This document shows, piece after piece, positions 7,857 through 14,251 of a stretch of DNA of 19,983 bases. Under the pieces are notes generated by a model. That model worked only from the letters and a program-made list of their open reading frames with translations, was not told where the DNA came from and made no database searches. Numbering within the stretch: the first letter of the stretch is position 1; every line of letters starts with the position of its first letter. Source of the DNA: JANNRW01 sp031401815 (GTDB lineage Bacteria > Desulfobacterota > Desulfuromonadia > Geobacterales > DSM-12255); the NCBI GenBank assembly GCA_031401815.1, contig JANNRW010000361.1:1-19983 (forward strand). The letters are read 5' to 3'. Both the position numbers and the translations under genes were made by a program.

Positions 7857-9359
7857 ATGAACCGTTATTGTTATTGTTTCTGTATACTGCTGATATTGAT
7901 CCTGGGAAGTCGCCCTTGTGATGCAGCCAGGATTAAGGCATTCATATCCGGCTTCTCGCTCTGTGCACCTGAGTCAAAAGAAGAGTTGAAAACTGCTTTA
8001 CAGACACTCCTTATGTCACGTCTTAATGGCGAAGATATTCAGACTGTAGAAAATCAATCTGATGCCGATTTTCAGATAACTGGAAGTTACATTGCATTCG
8101 GCACGGTTTACAGCCTTGATGCAGTTATCAAAACAAAATCCGGATTTTCTGTTGATCGTATTTTTGTTCAGGGTGACACACAGAATGAACTGATTCCTTC
8201 AGTTACTGAAATGGCCAGGCTACTTCGTCGTGCAATACTTAAATGGAATCTGGAACTGGCTGCCAATTCATCAGGTAATACCCTTTCTGCTTCTACAGAA
8301 TCGCAATTATCTCTTCTATCAATAAAAGAGCTTTCTTCGAATCCGGATACTTTATCACCCACTAAAGAGCCGGAGCCGAAGACTTCTCCCAATAAAACCT
8401 GGTCAAGTCAACGGCTCTCCGAAAAATTGATTGGTATTGCCAGTGGCAGAATAATGGGTTCAGAAGGAACCGAGATTTTCATATCCGGTGAACGCCATAT
8501 AAGTTACTACCTTAAAGGTGAAAAGCTAAAACTTCTTTCAGCAGTTGTGTTTGAACCTGACGAAAAGATCGTTGGCATAGATGTAGCTGATCTTGATCAA
8601 AATGGTGAACCTGAAATATATGTAACCATTTTGAAAGGCAATCTGCCAGCTTCTCAGGTGTTTATCCCGGCAAACAACAGACTTGTAAAAACCGGAGTTC
8701 CCCTTCCATACATTCTGAGAGGCTTAGCTCCTGAAGGAAAAACCAAGCAGATCTTTGCACAGAAAATAAATGCTGACGGACATTTAACCGGCGATTTATA
8801 TGAACTGGTAAAAAAGGGTGACTCCTTCGTAGTTAATAACCCGTTACAGCTCCCTTTATTTGGCAATCTTTACAACTTCAACAGATTTACCGACTCTAAA
8901 GGAATGCGGTTATTTATTGTTTCCCATCCTGATGGCTATCTGCTCGTCTACTCCAAAGAGAAAAAGCAGCTCTGGAAAAGTCGTGATAAGTTTGGCGGCA
9001 GCGAGCCATCTGTATGCAAGAAAGATAGCAGCGAATCATCCTCTCATTTCAATCTGACCTGTAGCTTCTCCGCATCTCAGCGTACACTTGTCACTCAAGC
9101 AAATGATATTGTTGTTGTTCGCAACTCCGGCTTGGTTGACAACGGTATCGCGCGTAACTATACAAAGAACAATATGGTTCGCCTCTCATGGGATGGTCTC
9201 TCCTTGCAGGAAAAATGGCGCTCAGAGCAAAGCCCTAATTATCTTGCGGATTTTTCGTACGATGAGAATAGCAAGGAACTTCTGCTGCTGGAAGTGGAGC
9301 CCAGACCTGATAAAAATGGAGAAAGGGGGAGCAGGATAGTAGTAAGGACTTTGGAATAA
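7857..9359 (+). CDS. Secreted protein with TolB-like N-terminal domain and FG-GAP/VCBS motif
   Basis: A 500-residue exported protein of unknown function. A hydrophobic signal covers about residues 1-23 and contains four cysteines (C5, C7, C9, C21). Residues about 25-130 look like a TolB-N/FlgO-type alpha-beta domain: a short strand, a helix with LQTLLMSRLNG, the strand ADFQITGSYIAFG, then SLDAVIKT, and a last helix IPSVTEMARLLRRAIL. A Ser/Pro/Lys-rich linker (about 135-180) leads to a beta-rich region. There DVADLDQNGEPEIYVT (242-257) is a classic FG-GAP/VCBS calcium loop with D245, D247 and N249, and later strands suggest a propeller. The ribosome site GAGGGG is at 7846-7851. It follows the SurA-like gene by 25 bases and ends the plus-strand block. 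An envelope role is inferred from signal, fold and neighbours only. Confidence 0.75.
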   Translation: MNRYCYCFCILLILILGSRPCDAARIKAFISGFSLCAPESKEELKTALQTLLMSRLNGEDIQTVENQSDADFQITGSYIAFGTVYSLDAVIKTKSGFSVDRIFVQGDTQNELIPSVTEMARLLRRAILKWNLELAANSSGNTLSASTESQLSLLSIKELSSNPDTLSPTKEPEPKTSPNKTWSSQRLSEKLIGIASGRIMGSEGTEIFISGERHISYYLKGEKLKLLSAVVFEPDEKIVGIDVADLDQNGEPEIYVTILKGNLPASQVFIPANNRLVKTGVPLPYILRGLAPEGKTKQIFAQKINADGHLTGDLYELVKKGDSFVVNNPLQLPLFGNLYNFNRFTDSKGMRLFIVSHPDGYLLVYSKEKKQLWKSRDKFGGSEPSVCKKDSSESSSHFNLTCSFSASQRTLVTQANDIVVVRNSGLVDNGIARNYTKNNMVRLSWDGLSLQEKWRSEQSPNYLADFSYDENSKELLLLEVEPRPDKNGERGSRIVVRTLE

Positions 9360-9384
9360 CAGCCGTTTGAATCACTAATGATTG

Positions 9385-9912
9385 TTACGGATTAGCTTTT
9401 AATCTGAGCTCCCTGGAAAAAGGGCCTACGCATCTGCTGTCCTGGCAGAGCAGATAGACAAGGGTTGCCTGAACATCTTTTTCGTCTTTATCCTTGCATT
9501 TTACTCTTGCAAACTCCTGTCTTATATAAGCCGTTCTTGTAAAATACTCCGAATACGATCCACTATCATCCATACCCGACTGATCCGGTTGCGAATAGTT
9601 CGTAACCCCTTTCAATTTCATGCATTTCGAAGGAGAGAACTTGATACGAAGAGGTTTTATTGCTGAGGAGTTATCTGCAAGAAGTTTCCATCCCGGTTTT
9701 GGCGTCATCCGAATCTCGACTCCAGTACTGCTTCTACTCTCTCCTGCTAATTTCACTGTTTCAATCAAAATATATTGATCATCAAAATGAAATATCTTTT
9801 CCTCTCCAGTAGCAGCTGCGGCAAAAGTTTTCTCAGAACTATGAATACTGATCATAACCAGGCAATATAATAAGACAGTTAACCGTTTTGGTTGCAAATA
9901 ACTCCTGTTCAA
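9385..9912 (-). CDS. Small exported protein resembling the DsbD N-terminal domain
   Basis: A minus-strand gene of about 175 residues that I recognise only loosely. With the TTG at 9912 as start (AAGGAG 9 bases upstream), the protein begins MNRSYLQPKR, followed by a hydrophobic core LTVLLYCLVMISI and a likely cleavage near TFAA. TTG at 9897, with AGGAG 4 bases away, is the alternative. The frame remains open to TTG at 9981, without a ribosome site. The mature part is beta-rich. KPGWKLLADNSSAIKPLRIKF resembles the DsbD alpha-domain opening, and the end, LVYLLCQDSRCVGPF with C156 and C161, resembles the redox cysteine pair of that domain, which normally has five rather than four intervening residues. 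No membrane or thioredoxin domain follows, so it would be a stand-alone redox or adaptor protein. It converges on the plus-strand block with 25 bases between stops. Confidence 0.6.
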   Translation of the reverse strand: MNRSYLQPKRLTVLLYCLVMISIHSSEKTFAAAATGEEKIFHFDDQYILIETVKLAGESRSSTGVEIRMTPKPGWKLLADNSSAIKPLRIKFSPSKCMKLKGVTNYSQPDQSGMDDSGSYSEYFTRTAYIRQEFARVKCKDKDEKDVQATLVYLLCQDSRCVGPFSRELRLKANP

Positions 9913-10210
9913 ATCAAAAAACTCCTTGGAACTTTCGGTGGACATAATGACAAGAATGGAAGTGGAACAATAAAACTTCAATAGGTCATTTACAAACTAT
10001 CTATTTAACTTACTCCAAAAATAATTTATTACAAGACTGTTATTTTTCTTCCGGGAAGTTTATATTCAAGACAAGGAGAAAGAAGTAATAAGAAAAAAGG
10101 TGAAAGGAGGGACGTACTATCGAAACTACTCCGCCTGGCTATTCAGCTAAAATAATGGAATTACCACTCCGGTAAAAAACTTGCCGGAATAACCCTTGAA
10201 AATGGGACAA
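9913..10210. other. AT-rich spacer without a recognisable gene
   Basis: About 300 bases with no convincing coding region. It probably contains the promoter of the minus-strand DsbD-like gene, though I could not pick a good -35/-10 pair. The stretch 10070-10115 is strongly purine-rich on the plus strand and includes AAGGAGGG, a perfect ribosome-site match not followed by an ATG, GTG or TTG at useful distance. Small inverted repeats such as CTTCC/GGAAG near 10048 and TCCGG/CCGGA near 10170-10192 are present, but none resembles a known riboswitch to me. Confidence 0.5.
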
Positions 10211-10262
10211 AGAGTTAAAAACAAAGAGACCCGCCGAGTGATTGGCGGGTCTTTCATTTTTT
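10211..10262 (-). terminator. Bidirectional intrinsic terminator after slyX
   Basis: GACCCGCC (10228-10235), an 8-base loop, then GGCGGGTC (10244-10251) form a perfect 8-bp stem, extendable by A-T and G-T pairs. On the minus strand it is followed by TCTTTGTTTTT, ending the hemE-slyX transcript 20 bases past the slyX stop. On the plus strand it is followed by TTTCATTTTTT, so it can also stop transcripts coming from the left. Confidence 0.85.
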
Positions 10263-10271
10263 GACTTTATT

Positions 10272-10475
10272 TCAGTAGTGAGGCGGAGCTGTTTCATCTT
10301 TTTCCTCACTGACTAACGAAGGGAGCATAATCTGGAGCTGCTCCTTGATCTGGCGCAGCTCTTTGGAGAGAGAAACAATCTCCTGCTGCTGGCGAAAAAG
10401 CAACCCGTTAAGCTCTTCAACCTGACGCTGTTGATGCGTCAACTGAATCTCAAGGTCAGTGATACGATCACTCAT
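10272..10475 (-). CDS. slyX: SlyX family protein
   Basis: A 67-residue soluble protein of the SlyX family, function unknown. Most of its length is a predicted coiled coil: ITDLEIQLTHQQRQVEELNGLL, then RQQQEIVSLSKELRQIKEQL, with the family-typical VEELN and the invariant C-terminal PPHY. It starts 4 bases after the hemE stop and has no clear ribosome site, so it is probably translated by coupling to hemE. It is the last gene before the terminator. Confidence 0.9.
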   Translation of the reverse strand: MSDRITDLEIQLTHQQRQVEELNGLLFRQQQEIVSLSKELRQIKEQLQIMLPSLVSEEKDETAPPHY

Positions 10476-10479
10476 AGAT

Positions 10480-11502
10480 CTATTTTTGAGACAGCCGGTG
10501 AACGCATTCTACCATGAATTTGGCATTTTCCGGTGGCACGGTCGGCAGTATCCCATGACCAAGATTGAATATGTGCCCTGGTCGGTCACCGTTCTCGTCA
10601 AGTACACGTTTTACTTCCCGCTCGATTATTTCGTGAGGGGCATAAAGAACCGTCGGATCAAGATTCCCCTGAACAGCCATGTTTGATCCAAGAATATCAC
10701 GAGCCTTTCCAAGATTAACATGCCAGTCAAGTCCCATGACATTCCCTCCGGCAAGCTGAACGGTTTCAAGCATTGTGGCAGCACCCTTCACAAAGTGGAT
10801 AACCGGTGTGTTTTGACGATTGAGGCCATTAATCAGCTTGGTCGTATAGGGGAGGACATAGCGTGTATAGTCAGCAGGAGAAAGCACCCCCCCCCAGGTA
10901 TCAAATATCTGGATCGCCTGGGCACCCGCCTTGATCTGGGCATTCAGGTACTCCATGTCCATCATGGTCACTTTTTCCATGAGCGCGGAATAAACGTCCG
11001 GAGCTGTGTACATCATCTTTTTGATATTCGCCCAATCTTTAGACCCTTTCCCTTCAACCATATAACAGGCGAGAGTGAACGGGGCTCCACCAAAACCGAT
11101 GAGCGGAACCTTGGACGCCAGCTCTCTGCGGAGTATTCTGATAGCATCCAGAACATAAGGCACATCTGCTTCCGGATCAGGAATTCTGAGCGCATCTACA
11201 TCAGCCATTGTTCTGATCGGGTGTTCAAAAACCGGCCCCGGTACAAAATCAAGCTTCATACCCATAGGCTCTACCGGAGTGAGGATGTCGGAAAACAGAA
11301 TGGCAGCATCAACCCCGAGTATGTCAACCGGCTGGATTGTGACTTCAGCTGCCAATTCCGGTGTTTTGCATAGTTCAAGAAAAGTGCACCTGCTCCTGAC
11401 CCGCATGTAATCAGGGAGATAGCGGCCTGCCTGGCGCATCAGCCAAACCGGGGTACGATCAACCGGCTTGCCCCAGCAGGCATCTAAAAAGCGTGTATTC
11501 AT
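10480..11502 (-). CDS. hemE: Uroporphyrinogen III decarboxylase
   Basis: A complete 340-residue cytoplasmic enzyme that removes four carboxyl groups from uroporphyrinogen III to give coproporphyrinogen III in haem synthesis. Both family signatures are present: PVWLMRQAGRYLPDY (18-32) and GFGGAPFTLACYMVEG (136-151). The catalytic aspartate is D72 in LFSDIL. The substrate-binding tyrosine is Y147 and the histidine is H315 in NLGHG. The start ATG at 11502 has GGAGG (11511-11515) 8 bases upstream. An in-frame extension to 11553 would only add a repetitive LNLNLNL peptide and is rejected. Codons for W203-G204-G205-V206 contain nine G in a row. Downstream is slyX after 4 bases; upstream is an AhbD-like radical SAM gene, so the region is haem-related. 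Confidence 0.97.
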   Translation of the reverse strand: MNTRFLDACWGKPVDRTPVWLMRQAGRYLPDYMRVRSRCTFLELCKTPELAAEVTIQPVDILGVDAAILFSDILTPVEPMGMKLDFVPGPVFEHPIRTMADVDALRIPDPEADVPYVLDAIRILRRELASKVPLIGFGGAPFTLACYMVEGKGSKDWANIKKMMYTAPDVYSALMEKVTMMDMEYLNAQIKAGAQAIQIFDTWGGVLSPADYTRYVLPYTTKLINGLNRQNTPVIHFVKGAATMLETVQLAGGNVMGLDWHVNLGKARDILGSNMAVQGNLDPTVLYAPHEIIEREVKRVLDENGDRPGHIFNLGHGILPTVPPENAKFMVECVHRLSQK

Positions 11503-11510
11503 GGGTAATT

Positions 11511-11515
11511 CCTCC
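11511..11515 (-). promoter_or_regulatory. Ribosome binding site fixing the hemE start
   Basis: GGAGG on the minus strand, 8 bases before ATG 11502. It excludes the longer reading frame whose extra residues come from a low-complexity CTNAAY-type repeat in the leader. Confidence 0.8.
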
Positions 11516-11530
11516 AGGATAATCAGATTC

Positions 11531-11649
11531 AGGTTAAGATTGAGGTTGAGCACACCTTTTATCCTTACCTGCTACTTTAACTATTTTTCACCGGTTTAAG
11601 ATTTTCTCAACCTCATCCTCTGAGTATCAGCGAACGAAAATCTTAACCT
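11531..11649 (-). repeat. Interlocking inverted repeats in the hemE leader
   Basis: Three arms lie between the radical SAM stop and the hemE ribosome site. Plus-strand coordinates: GAAAATCTTAA (11636-11646) is exactly complementary to TTAAGATTTTC (11596-11606), giving an 11-bp stem. AATCTTAACCT (11639-11649), the same arm shifted by three bases, is exactly complementary to AGGTTAAGATT (11531-11541), a second 11-bp stem. CTCAACCTCA (11606-11615) is complementary to TGAGGTTGAG (11541-11550), 10 bp. The first stem excludes the second. The third can nest inside the second. The last arm ends about 15 bases before the hemE ribosome site, so the structures could affect translation. No T run follows on the minus strand. 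Confidence 0.6.
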
Positions 11650-11659
11650 ATTTTTTCGC

Positions 11660-12739
11660 TTAATCTGCCGATTCGCGTCTCTGGGCGCGAATCGGCACAT
11701 AATTACAAAATGGCTCCTCTTCCATATAATCTCCGTACACTGCATCGGCTCTTGCCCTGCAACCACCGCAAACATTGATATACTCGCACTCTCCGCACTT
11801 CCCCTTATACGCCTTGAAGTTACGCAGATCCTTGAATATCTCGGAGTTTTCCCAGATTTCACGAAAGGAGGTTGTTTTAACATTACCGGCTGTACGATGA
11901 AAGTAGGAGCAGGGCTTGACATTTCCGAAGCAATCAATAAGGCAGATAGTCTGCGCAGCTATACACCCTTTCCCGCCGCCAGTAGAAAAGGTGAGCGAGC
12001 GCCGCTCAAACTTGACCCCCTCGGACTTGGCCTTCTGCGGCACAATCCGGTAGTAGTGGGGTGCACATGTCGGACGCATGAGGATATCGTCTTCCAGCTT
12101 CTCCTGCTGGTAATGCCAGTCAAGTATCTCTTCATAATCTTCCTTGGTAATCAGCTCACTCATGATCTCCTCGCCGCGACCGGTCGGGACGATCATGAAC
12201 ATATACCAGGCTGTTGCTCCGAGAGATTTGGCAACCTTGAATGTGTTTGCAATGTCGTGCTGATTACGTTTTGTAAACGACGAGTTAATCAGAAACTTCT
12301 GTCCGTGCTTCCGGAAATATCCGGCAGCGTCCACTACTCCTTGAAATGCGCCGACACAGGAGCGAAAATCATCATGCACTTCTGCATTAGAACCATCCAG
12401 CGAAAGTGATACCATCTTGATGTCAGCCTTTTTCATCTTTTCGCAGACTTCGTCATTAACGAGTGCGCCATTAGTCGCCATACAGATTCTTAACCCCAAA
12501 GATGTTCCGTATTCAGCCAGATCAAAAATATCTGGGCGAAGTAACGGTTCTCCACCTGACAGAACTACTACAGGCTTGGAAAAATCAGCAATCTCCTTAA
12601 GAAGGCGCTTCCCTTCTTCAGTGGTAAAATCTCCTCCGGATGAAGACATATCAGATGAACAGCGACAGTGAACACATTTAAGATTGCACTTTTGTGTTGT
12701 TTCCCAGGCAATCCATTTGGGAATGAAATCTTCGCTCAT
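11660..12739 (-). CDS. AhbD/NirJ-like radical SAM/SPASM protein, probable haem synthesis
   Basis: A 359-residue radical SAM protein with a C-terminal SPASM region. The SAM cluster is C18-x3-C22-x2-C25 in QKCNLKCVHC, with SGGEP at 61-65 and SLSLDGS at 111-117. The C-terminal part has PTCAPHYYRIVPQ (C225), GCIAAQTICLIDCFGNVKPCSYF, GNVKTTSFREIWENS and CGECEYINVCGGCRARADAVYGDYMEEEPFC (C315, C318, C324, C327, C345), which would bind an auxiliary cluster. This pattern matches the NirJ/AhbC/AhbD group. The PTCAP and CGGCRARA blocks, with the adjacent hemE, favour AhbD, which decarboxylates Fe-coproporphyrin to haem. Specific assignment within the group is an inference, and a PqqE-like peptide enzyme cannot be excluded. 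The ribosome site is GGAG, 5 bases before ATG. Confidence 0.75.
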   Translation of the reverse strand: MSEDFIPKWIAWETTQKCNLKCVHCRCSSDMSSSGGDFTTEEGKRLLKEIADFSKPVVVLSGGEPLLRPDIFDLAEYGTSLGLRICMATNGALVNDEVCEKMKKADIKMVSLSLDGSNAEVHDDFRSCVGAFQGVVDAAGYFRKHGQKFLINSSFTKRNQHDIANTFKVAKSLGATAWYMFMIVPTGRGEEIMSELITKEDYEEILDWHYQQEKLEDDILMRPTCAPHYYRIVPQKAKSEGVKFERRSLTFSTGGGKGCIAAQTICLIDCFGNVKPCSYFHRTAGNVKTTSFREIWENSEIFKDLRNFKAYKGKCGECEYINVCGGCRARADAVYGDYMEEEPFCNYVPIRAQRRESAD

Positions 12740-12795
12740 GATCTCTCCGGAAAAACTGGTAATCTTTGAAGTTTACTATGAATCCCTGAATAATC

Positions 12796-14052
12796 TCAAG
12801 GAGAAAGAACTTCGGAAGGCAATGCATCCTGATATAGCGATGCAATGTGTCGGATAGTATCAAGATTTTCAAGAAAAATATTCAATAGCTCAGGATCAAA
12901 CATCTTGCCGGATTCATTCAACAACTCTGCGACTACAGCCTCCTGATCCCAGGCTTCCTTATAACAGCGTCTGTTGGAAAGGGCATCATAAACATCGGCT
13001 ATTGCCACTATCCTGCCGAAAACAGGAATCTCTTCTTCTTTTTTACCACGAACACGACCGCCAGCTTCTTCATAACCGGCTAACGGCAGACCGGTCATAT
13101 AATCCACATAACCCGGATAGCCGTTGCCATCCCAGCGCTCGTGATGATTAAGTGTCACCATCATTGCAATCTCATCAATATCTGAATAGGTCTCTCCAAA
13201 AAGCCGAGCCCCGAGAATTGTGTGCTGTTTCATGATTTCAAACTCTTCAGGGGTAAATCGCCCCGGTTTTTTTAGAATGGTATCCGAGATTGCTACTTTA
13301 CCGACATCATGCAGCATGGCGGCCATACGCAGCGTGTCGCGGTTACGCTCAATCTCCTGCTCCGGCACCCCTTTTGATCGCGCCCACTCTTCATAAAGCG
13401 TAACAGAGTAAGATGCAACACGGTTGACATGATTACCCGTCTCTTTAGGATCTCGCAGCTCGGCCATCTTGTTCATTCGCATTATGATGCCACGAGTAAG
13501 TTTTGCCCGCTCGACCGCATTTGCAGCAGCAATCGCAAAATGAGAAAGAACAGACATCCCTGATTCCGGGAATGGCATTACTTTCCCGTGAGGATTTTTT
13601 GCATTTATCAGTTGAAGCACCCCGGTTACATCCCCTCGGAACGAAGTCAGTGGAAGAGTCAATATTGAACGTGTCCGGTATCCTGAAATTTCATCATAAC
13701 TTCGATTAAAAGAGTATGGAGAGCCACAAGGCAGTTCCCATGCATCGGAAATATTTATAATCTGACCTGTAGCTGCAACATGACCGGCTATGGAGGAGCT
13801 GTTTATTGGAGTTGAAAAAGTTGAATAGATAAGCTTTTTACCGGGAGGGAGCTGCGCCTGCATCGTATCGTTCTGTGTATAGCTGAATTTGAGAGAATTT
13901 CCTTCACGAATATAAATCGAGCCGGCATCTGCTCCTGTAAAACAGCGAGCTTCACTCAATACTTTTTCAAGCAGCAGGTCTATATCTCTGATTTTGGCTA
14001 TTTCATTCTCAAGGTCGATTACTCTCTGCATTTTCTTTAGCGCTGTAGACAC
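12796..14052 (-). CDS. GAF-HD-GYP cyclic-di-GMP phosphodiesterase
   Basis: A 418-residue cytoplasmic protein with an N-terminal GAF sensor (about 22-180) and an HD-GYP domain (about 190-395). Visible catalytic residues are H248-D249 in MLHDVGK, H277 in KQHTILG, HHERWDGNGYPG at 303-314 (the HHE and GYP motifs) and D353 in AIADVYDAL. Such proteins usually hydrolyse cyclic di-GMP to pGpG or GMP. Between GYPG and IPVFGRI there are 27 residues (315-341, charged and glycine-rich), where standard members have roughly eight, so this is a long-loop variant. The start is GTG at 14052 with GAGG 6 bases upstream. A candidate promoter lies about 130 bases upstream. The AhbD-like gene begins 56 bases after its stop. 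Confidence 0.9.
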   Translation of the reverse strand: MSTALKKMQRVIDLENEIAKIRDIDLLLEKVLSEARCFTGADAGSIYIREGNSLKFSYTQNDTMQAQLPPGKKLIYSTFSTPINSSSIAGHVAATGQIINISDAWELPCGSPYSFNRSYDEISGYRTRSILTLPLTSFRGDVTGVLQLINAKNPHGKVMPFPESGMSVLSHFAIAAANAVERAKLTRGIIMRMNKMAELRDPKETGNHVNRVASYSVTLYEEWARSKGVPEQEIERNRDTLRMAAMLHDVGKVAISDTILKKPGRFTPEEFEIMKQHTILGARLFGETYSDIDEIAMMVTLNHHERWDGNGYPGYVDYMTGLPLAGYEEAGGRVRGKKEEEIPVFGRIVAIADVYDALSNRRCYKEAWDQEAVVAELLNESGKMFDPELLNIFLENLDTIRHIASLYQDALPSEVLSP

Positions 14053-14179
14053 GTATTACCTCAATATCCCTTTGTACCTGATATTCCCACAGTTTATCTG
14101 TTCAAGTTCAAAAACCGGAATTTTCGTCATAATCAGTTTAACTACAGTGACAGATTCTGCCTTCATTAAGCATTTTTAC

Positions 14180-14208
14180 AGTATAGCCTCTATCCAGGAT
14201 CTCTGCAA
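14180..14208 (-). promoter_or_regulatory. Candidate sigma-70 promoter for the HD-GYP gene
   Basis: On the minus strand TTGCAG (14208-14203) and TATACT (14185-14180) are separated by 17 bases. The -10 matches the consensus at five of six positions and the -35 at three. Transcription would begin near 14173, leaving a leader of about 120 bases before the GTG of the HD-GYP gene. It sits in the 199-base gap after the TPR membrane protein gene. Confidence 0.4.
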
Positions 14209-14251
14209 CATCAAGCTGTTTCTTATGCATAATCAGCAAGAAACCTGTCAC

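Noticed and set aside
9360..9384. Terminator between the converging genes
   Set aside because: Only a 5-bp AATCA/TGATT stem is present and there is no T run. I cannot support an intrinsic terminator here.
10100..10200. Cyclic-di-GMP (GEMM) riboswitch suggested by GGGACG in the spacer
   Set aside because: The conserved GCAAAGCC-type core and paired helices of that class are absent.
10720..11373. 217-residue open frame on the plus strand
   Set aside because: It lies wholly antisense to hemE, has no ribosome site, and its translation has no domain-like features. hemE signatures on the other strand are unambiguous.
11503..11553. N-terminal extension of hemE encoding LNLNLNL
   Set aside because: The extension comes from a repetitive leader. 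GGAGG placed 8 bases before ATG 11502, and the normal HemE N-terminus, define the start.
11897..12409. 170-residue open frame on the plus strand
   Set aside because: It is antisense to the radical SAM gene, whose cysteine motifs and SPASM region are clear. The composition looks like a shadow frame.
14218..14244. GTTTCTT/AAGAAAC inverted repeat after the TPR gene as a terminator
   Set aside because: The 7-bp stem has a 13-base loop and low GC, and no T run follows on the minus strand.
14060..14245. Two tiny minus-strand frames (about 30 and 36 codons) before the HD-GYP gene
   Set aside because: Both begin with ATG but have no ribosome site at a useful distance. They overlap each other in different frames and resemble no family I know. 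The interval is better explained as promoter and leader.
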